NCBI GenBank assembly: GCA_947589245.1
Contig: CANQBD010000003.1
Coordinates: forward strand, 1-64,000
Length of the DNA stretch: 64,000 bases
Direction: 5' to 3'
Source of the DNA: an uncultured Anaeroplasmataceae bacterium
GTDB taxonomy: Bacteria; Bacillota_I; Bacilli_A; Acholeplasmatales; Anaeroplasmataceae
A program made the translations under genes and the position numbers. Shown here piece by piece: positions 45,223 to 53,714 of the stretch. The notes below the pieces were generated by a model, which was not told where the DNA came from, ran no database searches, and saw nothing but the letters and a program-made list of their open reading frames with translations. Within the stretch, counting starts at the first letter, position 1. Each line of letters opens with the position of its first letter.

Positions 45223-46023
45223 CTATACAAGCTTACAATTTTCTAAAATAAAGCTGTATTCTGTAGGATCATTCTCATGCATCTGCTTAAGAGCCAATGT
45301 TGTATCCTTAGGAATCACACAGTTTATAAACTTAATTCTAGGATAGATTTTATCCTTCACAATTGATGGAAACCAAGCTCTACCTAAAAATGCTTTAATA
45401 TCTTCCTTAGCAAAGATACAGTCTTCAAAGCTAAAGCCATTTTTATTACTTGCTAAAGTTGAAGGAGCAGTAAAATAAGCCTCTTTTCCTTTACCAGCTA
45501 AAGCTTTAATTTGACAATTTTTAAACCGGCAATCAGCACTACCAAAAATAAAATCAACATCCCCACAGATATAGCAATCTTCCACTACATTATTAACCCC
45601 AAAATCAATATAAAGCGTGTCTTGATAGCTAATGAAGGAGCAATCCTTTAAATATAAATCACTACACTCCGACTTAAAAGCAACTGCTTGACCATTTTTT
45701 TGGCCTAAACGATCAAAGCTATTCTCAAAAGTTATTCCTATGGCTTTAAAACCTTTAGCACTTTCTTTAACAATGACTGTTGCAGAACCGGTAGTTCCAT
45801 AATTCTTAATGCCATCACCACCAAGTTCATCAGGAATGATTGTTCCATTTGAACAAGCGTAAGTAATCTTCGTATTTGGCGAACCAATTAATGTTAAATT
45901 AGGCGTTGTAATCGTAATTTTTTCTTGATAAGTTTTATCATCAAGATAAATAATATCGTTAGGATTGGCTCTTTTTAAAATTTCAGTCAAGCTGACATTT
46001 TCTCCCTTTAGACTAAATTCCAT
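45223..46023 (-). CDS. Intracellular pectinesterase-family (CE8) protein
   Basis: A 266-residue right-handed beta-helix protein of the pectin methylesterase family, which removes methyl esters from polygalacturonate. The catalytic blocks are present: GQAVAFKSECSDLYLKDCSF, SYQDTLY with the first aspartate region, CGDVDFIFGSA with the second aspartate, and FLGRAW. It has no signal peptide and is short, so it would act on internalised oligosaccharides. The ATG at 46023 has GGGGTGAT before it. No pectate lyase, uronate isomerase or uptake system is nearby. It sits in an operon with membrane proteins of unknown role. Confidence 0.88.
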   Translation of the reverse strand: MEFSLKGENVSLTEILKRANPNDIIYLDDKTYQEKITITTPNLTLIGSPNTKITYACSNGTIIPDELGGDGIKNYGTTGSATVIVKESAKGFKAIGITFENSFDRLGQKNGQAVAFKSECSDLYLKDCSFISYQDTLYIDFGVNNVVEDCYICGDVDFIFGSADCRFKNCQIKALAGKGKEAYFTAPSTLASNKNGFSFEDCIFAKEDIKAFLGRAWFPSIVKDKIYPRIKFINCVIPKDTTLALKQMHENDPTEYSFILENCKLV

Positions 46024-46042
46024 ATTGTAAATCACCCCATAA

Positions 46043-46085
46043 ATAAAGAAAGCCTTAGTCATATTTTAACATATTTCTAAGGCTT
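46043..46085 (-). terminator. Hairpin between the 776-residue gene and pectinesterase
   Basis: AAGCCTTAG and CTAAGGCTT form a 9-bp stem with a TCTTTATTT tail on the minus strand, ending only about 20 bases before the pectinesterase start. It is probably a partial terminator. Confidence 0.65.
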
Positions 46086-46094
46086 ATTACAATT

Positions 46095-48425
46095 TTATTT
46101 TGTTTTTTCTTTTTTCTCGAATATTATTTTCTTAATAAACTTAATTAAATTTAAAAGACCCATAATTAATAAATAGATAAGGATAACAATTAATTTATTA
46201 ATGTTATGAATAATTACCGTAATAAATTCAGGCATTGTTGAAACATTTTCCGTAATTGTTTCAAGAACAATATCATAAGCACTTACAAGAGTAAATAGGA
46301 ACGCTACAATGCTTATAATGTGTGAGGCTCGGTTAGAGATTTTGGTTTTCTTACTTTGATAAATTTGTTCAACTTCGTTACGATTTCTTTTTAAAAGCTC
46401 AACATATTTATTGACCTCAAAACGATTACGAATTAAATCTAAGCTCTTTTTAGAAGAAACATAATTCATCTGCGAATCCCAGAAGTCAAGAGTCTTAGCA
46501 TATTCTTCATAGATTTCATCTAAACGATCCAAAACCTCTTCTGATGAATTATTAAATTTCTTATCACTGCTCTTTTGACCCTTAATTTGATAAGAATTAA
46601 TAAATAACGAGATATTATTTGTAGCAATTAAAATTGCGGCAAGTTCAAAGCAGGTAAGCTCTAGATAAAAAAGCATTACAACCGCAAAATCAATTCTTTC
46701 AATCGCATAGTCACGATAAGTTTCCCCACCCTGTAAAACTGTACTTTTCGAGATGTAGACATTCGAATAGTCATATATAGCATCACCATAAGGATTCTTA
46801 AACATCTTTTCAATGTCTTGGTCAATTATTTTACCTAATTCCTCTTCTTCTTCAAATACGGCTTCGGAATAAAGGATAGATGAAATGTATTGGCGATTAG
46901 CTTCATTATCAATAGGGAATTTTTCTGTGGCAATATATGGTGATAAAATCATATTTTTAGCTGTACCAACTTTACTGATACCATATTTGATTTCTAAGTA
47001 ATCATATAAGTAAATGATGTTAGATTCCTTACCACCAAATTCTGTCTTAATTAAGGCACTTTTTCTTGAACTTTCCAAAACAATTTTGGCATCCTCATCA
47101 CTTAAGGAAATAAACAAATCGTTACGTGAAACCATATCTAAGTATTTAGAAGCTAAATCAGTACCACTCAAACAAATTAAGAATAAAACAGCTGTATGCG
47201 TTTCTAAGTCCACAGAAATTAAAACTCTTGAAGGAATTTGCTCAATTGAAATTGGCTTAATTTGGGAGCTACTATAATAATTATAATGTAATTCTTCCGT
47301 TAAAATAATATTAATAGTCTCTAAGTCAAGACGTTTAATACGATTGTTAAATTGTTGTCTTGTACGGATATTACTACCATATTCAAAGTTTTCTTGGAAG
47401 ATTAGACCGGTAACAATATTACTTGCTAAAAAATTGTTATCGACTTGCTTTGAATACTTAAATAAGTGATCATAGTCTTCATATTTAGCTGGAATGCAGC
47501 AATACATATCCGTAATTATTTTACGCACACTAAATTCTTGTAGTGATTCAAAAATATTAGGAAAATACAAATTCTCTTTATCTTCTTCAGTATAAAAAAT
47601 TAATGCTTGAACTTTAGCATTCTTAAGCTCAACAATCTTCATACCTTCAGTTACATTGAAGATATCTAATGAATGTTCAATCGGATAAAAATCATCAAAA
47701 CCTACTTCACTAAATAATAAAGCCTCACAACTTCCAAGTGGATCTTGGATAAAATATGGTTTATTAGGAACAGATTTAAAACCCTCTAATGTTATTTTTT
47801 TAGATTTACCTTTTTTAAATTTAAAGCCTTGCGGTAAAACAATATTAGTTGTCTTTATTCGGTCATCATCATAAGCCATTAACAGTTCAGGATGACGACA
47901 GATTTTGCCATAGGTAAAACCATTATGCGTATAAGTTTCAATTGAATCATAATAAAATTCATCTTCACCATATTCATAACATCTTTCCTCATTAAATTCC
48001 TCATAATCTAAATCCTTAGGATTTAAGCAAAGGAAGTTATAGTTTAGATGACTAGTAAGTAAAGCTTTAACTAAAGGATTATCATAAAATTTAGGGTAAT
48101 TAGTTAGAACTATATACGTCGTCCAACAATTTGCAATTAAATTATCATAAAGATATTGGTTTTGTTCATCGATGGCTTTTTTATCTAAAGACTTGGGAAA
48201 AAAATTTCTAGCTAGCTTAAAACGATTTTCCCAAGGAATGCTATTAGCATCAAGAGCTATATAATAATAAAATTCCTTATCTTCATTTACTAAAATATAA
48301 CCACCATTCGTTTCAATGATATATTCTAATATCGGTTTAATAAAAATATTAGGATAATCACATTTAATCGCATATTTAACTTTTTCTAATAGTTGCTTAT
48401 CATCTTTAGTAACTATTTGTGGCAT
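46095..48425 (-). CDS. Large uncharacterised protein with two C-terminal membrane helices
   Basis: I do not recognise this 776-residue protein. Residues 1-560 are soluble, acidic and rich in Y/F/N with no known motif. Around residues 575-610 is a moderately hydrophobic helix region (YAIERIDFAVVMLFYLELTC...AAILIATNNISLF). A charged coiled stretch near residues 625-710 follows, then two transmembrane segments (about 712-735 and 742-765) and a basic tail. The long helix before a hairpin of two helices recalls CorA-type topology, but the GMN motif is absent and I do not claim homology. AAGGAGGATTGG precedes the ATG. It lies nine bases after the GNAT gene and is followed by a hairpin. Confidence 0.7.
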   Translation of the reverse strand: MPQIVTKDDKQLLEKVKYAIKCDYPNIFIKPILEYIIETNGGYILVNEDKEFYYYIALDANSIPWENRFKLARNFFPKSLDKKAIDEQNQYLYDNLIANCWTTYIVLTNYPKFYDNPLVKALLTSHLNYNFLCLNPKDLDYEEFNEERCYEYGEDEFYYDSIETYTHNGFTYGKICRHPELLMAYDDDRIKTTNIVLPQGFKFKKGKSKKITLEGFKSVPNKPYFIQDPLGSCEALLFSEVGFDDFYPIEHSLDIFNVTEGMKIVELKNAKVQALIFYTEEDKENLYFPNIFESLQEFSVRKIITDMYCCIPAKYEDYDHLFKYSKQVDNNFLASNIVTGLIFQENFEYGSNIRTRQQFNNRIKRLDLETINIILTEELHYNYYSSSQIKPISIEQIPSRVLISVDLETHTAVLFLICLSGTDLASKYLDMVSRNDLFISLSDEDAKIVLESSRKSALIKTEFGGKESNIIYLYDYLEIKYGISKVGTAKNMILSPYIATEKFPIDNEANRQYISSILYSEAVFEEEEELGKIIDQDIEKMFKNPYGDAIYDYSNVYISKSTVLQGGETYRDYAIERIDFAVVMLFYLELTCFELAAILIATNNISLFINSYQIKGQKSSDKKFNNSSEEVLDRLDEIYEEYAKTLDFWDSQMNYVSSKKSLDLIRNRFEVNKYVELLKRNRNEVEQIYQSKKTKISNRASHIISIVAFLFTLVSAYDIVLETITENVSTMPEFITVIIHNINKLIVILIYLLIMGLLNLIKFIKKIIFEKKEKTK

Positions 48426-48440
48426 AACCAATCCTCCTTT

Positions 48441-49073
48441 TTAAACTTTTTTATAATATACATAATAATATGGTAGTGGCTCCTCTTTTTCACCATCAAC
48501 ATTAAAATCAACCTCAGTCTCAGATGCTCTTATATAACCCTTTGATTCATAATAAGCAACATTAGAATAAGTATCCGTAAATAAGAAATACTTATCTTCA
48601 CCTTGTGATTTTACAAAATCAACAAATAGTTTTTCTAGGGCTGTACCAATACCATTTTTCCGATATTTTTCATCAACAATAAATAAGACTAATTCATTTT
48701 TTAATTCAACAGGACTTTGTTTTAAAAGTTTACTATTAACTTTATTAGTTATTCGTTCGATCCTTATACCTCTTCGACCAGATTTGAAAAAGAAAAGTTT
48801 AAAGCCAATTAAAGCTAAGCGTAAATTATAATAAAATTTTTGCCAAAAGCCAACCTTCTTAACTCGACCAAAGATAAAACCAACAGCCTCATCCTGATCA
48901 TTGACAGCTACATATTGAAAATTAGATTCTGATAAATAGCCATATAAGTAGCCTTTCGCATACATTTTTATAACACATTTGGGAAAATTATAGTCAGAAA
49001 ACCAAGCTTCTGTCACTAAACGTTTAATAGTGGCATGATCTTTTTTTAACATTTTACGATAAGAAATTTGCAT
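48441..49073 (-). CDS. GNAT family N-acetyltransferase
   Basis: A 210-residue GNAT acetyltransferase. The acetyl-CoA pyrophosphate loop is VDEKYRKNGIGTALEKLF (motif A) near residue 130, with DTYSNVAYYESKGYIR as motif B and a C-terminal YYYVYYKK strand. It transfers acetyl from acetyl-CoA to an amine; the acceptor is unknown. An insertion of basic residues (KKVGFWQKFYYNLRLALIGF) around residue 75 is unusual. It heads the gene string that continues into the 776-residue protein, with its own promoter. Confidence 0.85.
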   Translation of the reverse strand: MQISYRKMLKKDHATIKRLVTEAWFSDYNFPKCVIKMYAKGYLYGYLSESNFQYVAVNDQDEAVGFIFGRVKKVGFWQKFYYNLRLALIGFKLFFFKSGRRGIRIERITNKVNSKLLKQSPVELKNELVLFIVDEKYRKNGIGTALEKLFVDFVKSQGEDKYFLFTDTYSNVAYYESKGYIRASETEVDFNVDGEKEEPLPYYYVYYKKV

Positions 49074-49094
49074 ATTATCACCTACTATATTCTA

Positions 49095-49123
49095 ATTTTA
49101 TTCTTAAATGACATTTATTGCAA
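49095..49123 (-). promoter_or_regulatory. Promoter of the GNAT gene
   Basis: TTGCAA, 17 bases, TAAAAT on the minus strand, about 25 bases before the gene. Confidence 0.55.
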
Positions 49124-49131
49124 TAAAAATT

Positions 49132-49173
49132 AAAAAAAGGATTATAAAATAGTTAAAAACTATCTTATAACCC
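49132..49173 (-). terminator. Terminator of potABCD
   Basis: A long stem made by GGTTATAAGATAGTT and AACTATTTTATAATCC, followed by seven Ts on the minus strand, just after potD. Confidence 0.9.
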
Positions 49174-49181
49174 TCATCAAT

Positions 49182-50537
49182 TTAAGCACGAGCATTATTG
49201 AAAGTTTGATTGATAATATTAATATAATTACGATCAAAACAAGCTAACATATCACCACGATAGACTCTAATACCATTAGGTGTAACTATTTTTTCTTCCT
49301 TTGGATAATATTTATTAAACGCAATACCAATTGCCATATCATAGGCATTCCAATAAAGAGTTGTATCATAAGCATCAACACCGGAAGCTACCTCTTCATT
49401 AAATAAATCCGCCATTTCACTACTAAATTCCATTTCAGACATTGCTGTTATATCATCATATACAGCGATAAATGGCGTATTATAGCTAACATAATAGGTG
49501 TTTGAATAAGCTGGATCAACCTCATTTGGCCCAGCACTTCTACTACACATAAAATCAATAAATTTTAAAGCTAAATCATAATTTAAACTATCTTTAGGAA
49601 TAACATAATTATCAATGAAAGCCACTGTATCAGAAGGAATAAAAATATCAAAACCAACCTGATATTCATCTTTATAGACTCTTTCATCACTAGTTAAAAT
49701 ATTGATCATATCACCAATCTCAGTTATTTCAACATCACCAGCAAGATAAGCATCCATTACGACATTGGCAACATTTTCACAATAATAATAAAGGAAGTCA
49801 CCTGTCCACATATAGCCTAAATCAATATTACCAGCAACAATATCCTTTTTAATATCATCTGTACCCCAAGCATTATAACCCATATTTTTGATAGTATTAT
49901 ACATTTGATTTAATTTATCATTGTCGGTGGCAGCTTGATGGGGATCATAGCCTAAATAACGTGATAGAGCATAATAAACATGCTGATATGAATCATACAT
50001 CGCTACTCTAGTACCACTAGGTAAGCTAGACCGGTCAAATAGAGATGACCATTCGTTTGGAGCATTTAAAATGGCGGTCTCTAAGCCTTCAAGAACTGTA
50101 GAATACATAATACCCCAAGTTCCCCATAGATAAGGTACACAATAATCTGTAATGCCTGCACAGCGTTCTTCTAATGTTTCATATAAGCCCTTGATACCTG
50201 GCATGATATTTTCACTATTAGGACTATAATTCTCCATCTTTGAAAAATCAATTTTAGCAAGCATATCATTACGATACATTTTTTCAACCATATAATCAGA
50301 TGGACAGACAACATCAAAAACAGTCGTTCCGCCTCTAACCTTCGAGTAGAAAATTTCATTAGTATCGCCTAATTCCATCATAACCTCACAATTATAGATG
50401 TTTTCAAATTCTTCTAGTAATGTCTCATCGACATATTCACCCCAATTTAAAAACAACAATACATTACGACCACCACAAGAGCTAGTTGTCAATAAAAGGA
50501 ATAAAGAAATTAATAATAAACTAATTCTTCTTCGCAT
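49182..50537 (-). CDS. potD: Spermidine/putrescine-binding lipoprotein PotD
   Basis: A 451-residue lipoprotein (lipobox TSSC, cysteine 21) of the PotD/PotF class, longer than the usual 350 residues or so. LLFLNWGEYVDETLLEEFE at the mature N-terminus and VCPSDYMVEKM are family blocks, and PYLWGTWGIMYST follows. It captures polyamines outside the cell and delivers them to PotBC. The ATG at 50537 is chosen since the lipoprotein signal follows directly; it overlaps potC by 17 bases. It is the last gene of the operon, with a strong terminator. Confidence 0.94.
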   Translation of the reverse strand: MRRRISLLLISLFLLLTTSSCGGRNVLLFLNWGEYVDETLLEEFENIYNCEVMMELGDTNEIFYSKVRGGTTVFDVVCPSDYMVEKMYRNDMLAKIDFSKMENYSPNSENIMPGIKGLYETLEERCAGITDYCVPYLWGTWGIMYSTVLEGLETAILNAPNEWSSLFDRSSLPSGTRVAMYDSYQHVYYALSRYLGYDPHQAATDNDKLNQMYNTIKNMGYNAWGTDDIKKDIVAGNIDLGYMWTGDFLYYYCENVANVVMDAYLAGDVEITEIGDMINILTSDERVYKDEYQVGFDIFIPSDTVAFIDNYVIPKDSLNYDLALKFIDFMCSRSAGPNEVDPAYSNTYYVSYNTPFIAVYDDITAMSEMEFSSEMADLFNEEVASGVDAYDTTLYWNAYDMAIGIAFNKYYPKEEKIVTPNGIRVYRGDMLACFDRNYINIINQTFNNARA

Positions 50538-51396
50538 GATGACGATACCTTCCTTTCGTAATGATTGCATAAGCTGCCACTAAAAGCATCATAACTAGTG
50601 TTAAAGCTGTTGAAAAGGCATAGACACCTGGAAATAAAGATTTTTTACCAATAGATGAATAAATCCAAATTGATAAAGTATTAAATCCATTACCCGTTGT
50701 AAAATAACCAACAACAAAATCTTCAAAGCTTATTGTAAAAGCTAAGACAATGCCCGAAAATATACCGCCACTAACAGCTGGAATAATAATTTTAACAACA
50801 GACTTAAAAGGCTTAACACCTAAATCCATACTAGCATCCATTAGATTAGGATCAATTTCATTCATTTTAGGTAAAACAGATAAAATGATGTATGGAAAAA
50901 TAAAGAATATATGAGCAATTAAAATTGTCCAAAAACCAAAAATATGGCGATTAATTGGTAACAAAAGTGAGAAAATTAACATCAAAGAAATACCTGTAAC
51001 AATATCAGCATTTAAAAGAGGAATATTGTTTAAAAGCATTATTCTACTCTTAATCTTTGGTGGTAAATAAAACATCCCAATAGCAATAAAGGTACCTAAT
51101 ACACCAGCAATTAAAGTAGCTGTAATAGAAACTAAGAAGGTATTTATAATTGAATTAGTTAAAGTTTTCTTACTGAACATTGTGGCGTAATTATTAAAGG
51201 TAAAACTAGCAAATTCAGTTGTAGAAGCACTTGAATTAAAAGATTGAATTGCAATAACAACAATTGAAATATAAAGCATAAATACGGCAAAACAAATTAA
51301 GACTATTGATATTATCTTCCAAATCATCTTTAAAATATGGTAATCACGATAGCCATATTCTTGAAGGGTAGCTTTAGCAAGTTTTTCTTCTATCAT
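50521..51396 (-). CDS. potC: Spermidine/putrescine ABC transporter permease PotC
   Basis: A 291-residue permease with six membrane segments. The EAA loop reads DASMDLGVKPFKSVVKIIIP near residue 180. The polyamine-type context FGFWTILIAHIFFIFPYIIL precedes it. It pairs with PotB in the membrane. Its ATG overlaps the potB stop by four bases (ATGA); AAGGAGAG lies inside potB. Confidence 0.95.
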   Translation of the reverse strand: MIEEKLAKATLQEYGYRDYHILKMIWKIISIVLICFAVFMLYISIVVIAIQSFNSSASTTEFASFTFNNYATMFSKKTLTNSIINTFLVSITATLIAGVLGTFIAIGMFYLPPKIKSRIMLLNNIPLLNADIVTGISLMLIFSLLLPINRHIFGFWTILIAHIFFIFPYIILSVLPKMNEIDPNLMDASMDLGVKPFKSVVKIIIPAVSGGIFSGIVLAFTISFEDFVVGYFTTGNGFNTLSIWIYSSIGKKSLFPGVYAFSTALTLVMMLLVAAYAIITKGRYRHHAKKN

Positions 51397-52256
51397 ATTA
51401 GTGTCTCTCCTTCCTTGTCAATCTTATTCACAATCAGGATAGAGCCTAAAATAATTACAAGTAAGATAATTGCTAAAACAGCACCTTGATTATAGCTCAT
51501 ATTTGTAAAGCTCTGTTCAATGATATTACCAATAAGTAAAATATTACCTGCCCCTAAAACTTTCGGAATAGCAAAGCCTGATAAGCAAGGAAGTAAAACC
51601 ATCATTGAACCAGAAACAACACCTTTACTTGATAGAGGAACAGTAACCTTCCAAAACTTAGTAAATTCCGTAACACCTAAATCTAAGGCTGCCTCCTGTA
51701 AAGATGGATCTATCTTTTCAAGTGAGGTATAAATTGGTAAAACAATAAAAGGAAGGTAAGTAAATACCATACCTAATAGAATTGCCCAGTCAGTACCAAT
51801 GATATTTAAACCTTTAAACCCAAAAATATCACTTAAAATATTTTCAGACTTAAAAATACTAGCTAAGGCATTAATCCGCAGTAGGATATTAGTCCACATC
51901 GGTAAAATTAAAAGCAATAAAACTAAATATTTATTCTTTATTTTAGAACGATATAGACTATAGGCTAATAAATAGCCAAAAAAGATACAAATTAAGGTAG
52001 TTAAAATACTATATTTAAAAGAATTAACAAAAGCTATCAGTACAGATTCCGTTCCAAGAATAGAAAAATTGTACATAGTAAAGCTCATGCTTTCAAATCT
52101 AATACCCTCAGCATCAACAAACATTAAACAAAACATTACTACTACTGGTAAACAAGCAAAGATGTATAACCAATATAAATAAGGCTTTGCCATGCGGTCT
52201 AAATGATGATTGTTAAAAGATTGTTTTTTTACTCTACTGGCACTACGATCTTGCAT
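51393..52256 (-). CDS. potB: Spermidine/putrescine ABC transporter permease PotB
   Basis: A 287-residue permease with six membrane segments and the EAA loop EAALDLGVTEFTKFWKVTVP near residue 195. It is the first permease of the potABCD operon, overlapping potA by 28 bases and potC by four. The stop is TGA. No strong ribosome site is seen, in keeping with coupling to potA. Confidence 0.95.
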   Translation of the reverse strand: MQDRSASRVKKQSFNNHHLDRMAKPYLYWLYIFACLPVVVMFCLMFVDAEGIRFESMSFTMYNFSILGTESVLIAFVNSFKYSILTTLICIFFGYLLAYSLYRSKIKNKYLVLLLLILPMWTNILLRINALASIFKSENILSDIFGFKGLNIIGTDWAILLGMVFTYLPFIVLPIYTSLEKIDPSLQEAALDLGVTEFTKFWKVTVPLSSKGVVSGSMMVLLPCLSGFAIPKVLGAGNILLIGNIIEQSFTNMSYNQGAVLAIILLVIILGSILIVNKIDKEGETLI

Positions 52257-53422
52257 GACCCATCAGCCTTCATTAAACAGATTTCATATGGATCTACAGA
52301 CAAGCCTACCTTCTCACCTGTCTTAACATCCTCATAGGTATGAACAACAAATTCTTTACCATCAATATCAACACAAAGTTCATAGTGAACACCTTTAAAA
52401 ATTGATGAAGTTACAAGACCAATAATCTTAGCCTTTTCTAAAGGAACAACATCCCAGTCTTCAGGTCTAATAACAACATCAACCACTTCACCATCTTCAA
52501 AAACATAACCAACACAATCAAAATCAACATCTAAAAAACGAACAACGTTCTTTTTAACATAAGCACCAGAAACAATATTTGATTCACCTATAAAGTTAGC
52601 AACAAAACGATTAACAGGTTCATTGTAAATATCCTTAGGTGTACCAAGCTGTTGAATTAGACCATCTTTCATAACCACAATACGATCAGACATAACCATT
52701 GCTTCTTCTTGGTCATGAGTAACAAAGATAAAAGTAATTCCTAAGTTTCTTTGCATTTCCTTAAGCTCATATTGCATATTTTGCCGTAACTTTAAATCCA
52801 AAGCGGAAAGTGGCTCATCTAAAAGTAATATCTGAGGCTTTAAAATAATGGCTCTGGCAATGGCAACTCTTTGCATCTGACCACCAGACATATTGTTGAT
52901 TTTTCTTTCCTCAAAACCCGAAAGATTAACCATATTTAAGGCATTCTTAACAGCAATAGCTAATTTTTCTTTTAACTTCTTATTAATATCAAAATAATTT
53001 ACGTGCACTTCTTTTGAATTATCCGTAAGCTTAGCCTTTTTCTCTTCAATGATTTCAGCTTTTAAAGCATCCAAACCACCAAAAAAATTAATCATAAATT
53101 TACGACCACGATTTTTAAGACCAAAAGCGACATTATTAAAAACATTTAAATGCGGAAATAACGCATATCTCTGGAAAACAGTATTAATAGGTCTTGCATA
53201 AGCAGGCAAGTCATTAATAATCTTTCCATTAACAATAATATCCCCAGAATCAGGAACCTCAAAGCCTCCTATCATTCTAAGGGTGGTTGTTTTACCACAA
53301 CCAGAAGGACCTAATAGAGTAACAAACTCATTTTCGTAAATAGTTAAATCAATATTATTTACGACTGTTACTGCACCATATTTTTTAACAATCTGATGCA
53401 ATTCGATAATTGGTTTAGCCAA
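52229..53422 (-). CDS. potA: Spermidine/putrescine ABC transporter ATPase PotA
   Basis: A 397-residue ATPase: Walker A GPSGCGKTT near residue 39, signature MSGGQMQRVAIARAI, Walker B LLLDEPLSALD, and a C-terminal TOBE-type domain. About 45 extra residues (from RGRKFMINFFGG to NKKLKEKLAIAV) sit between the Q-loop helix and the signature, where typical PotA has a short linker; mycoplasma PotA proteins are also known for enlargements. The start is TTG because an in-frame stop lies three codons upstream. It has no clear Shine-Dalgarno sequence, although AAGGAG occurs about 30 bases upstream. It heads the operon. Confidence 0.95.
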   Translation of the reverse strand: MAKPIIELHQIVKKYGAVTVVNNIDLTIYENEFVTLLGPSGCGKTTTLRMIGGFEVPDSGDIIVNGKIINDLPAYARPINTVFQRYALFPHLNVFNNVAFGLKNRGRKFMINFFGGLDALKAEIIEEKKAKLTDNSKEVHVNYFDINKKLKEKLAIAVKNALNMVNLSGFEERKINNMSGGQMQRVAIARAIILKPQILLLDEPLSALDLKLRQNMQYELKEMQRNLGITFIFVTHDQEEAMVMSDRIVVMKDGLIQQLGTPKDIYNEPVNRFVANFIGESNIVSGAYVKKNVVRFLDVDFDCVGYVFEDGEVVDVVIRPEDWDVVPLEKAKIIGLVTSSIFKGVHYELCVDIDGKEFVVHTYEDVKTGEKVGLSVDPYEICLMKADGSCKIVVPVE

Positions 53423-53487
53423 CGCAGTTTACCGAACTCGAAGAACAAATAATATTCTTCTCCTTTTTTTCCTTTCTTCATTATTTC

Positions 53488-53530
53488 AGGGAAAAAGTTT
53501 CCCTCATTTAAAATCTAACTTTAGTTAGAT
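53488..53530 (-). promoter_or_regulatory. Two hairpins in the potA leader
   Basis: On the minus strand ATCTAAC/GTTAGAT forms a stem right at the predicted 5' end of the mRNA, followed by AGGGAAA/TTTCCCT. The second has no T-tract, so these look like 5' stabilisers or a regulatory leader and not terminators. Confidence 0.4.
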
Positions 53531-53536
53531 GACATA

Positions 53537-53564
53537 ATTATACAACAATTTTTTAATTTAGCAA
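53537..53564 (-). promoter_or_regulatory. Promoter of potABCD
   Basis: TTGCTA, 16 bases, TATAAT on the minus strand. The rest of 53565-53683 is AT-rich with no gene that I can see. Confidence 0.65.
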
Positions 53565-53683
53565 TAAAAAATAAAAATATTATTTATAAAAAAATAAAAT
53601 CACTAATTTTTCTAAATTTTATTTTGACTACAGCTAAACCGCTTATTCAAAAATCTTTAGGACTATCTAATCAATTAGATAAC

Positions 53684-53706
53684 AAAAAAAGGTTGGATTA
53701 CCAACC
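53684..53706 (-). terminator. Terminator of the GT8 operon
   Basis: GGTTGG and CCAACC stem followed by seven Ts on the minus strand, nine bases after the stop. Confidence 0.88.
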
Positions 53707-53714
53707 AAATCTTT

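Noticed and set aside
46050-46085. Insertion-sequence end repeats
   Set aside because: The inverted repeat is a single hairpin with a U-tract and no transposase is nearby; I found no transposase anywhere in the window.
46095-48425. CorA-family magnesium channel
   Set aside because: The two-helix tail is similar in layout only; the GMN motif is absent and the N-terminal domain is unlike CorA.
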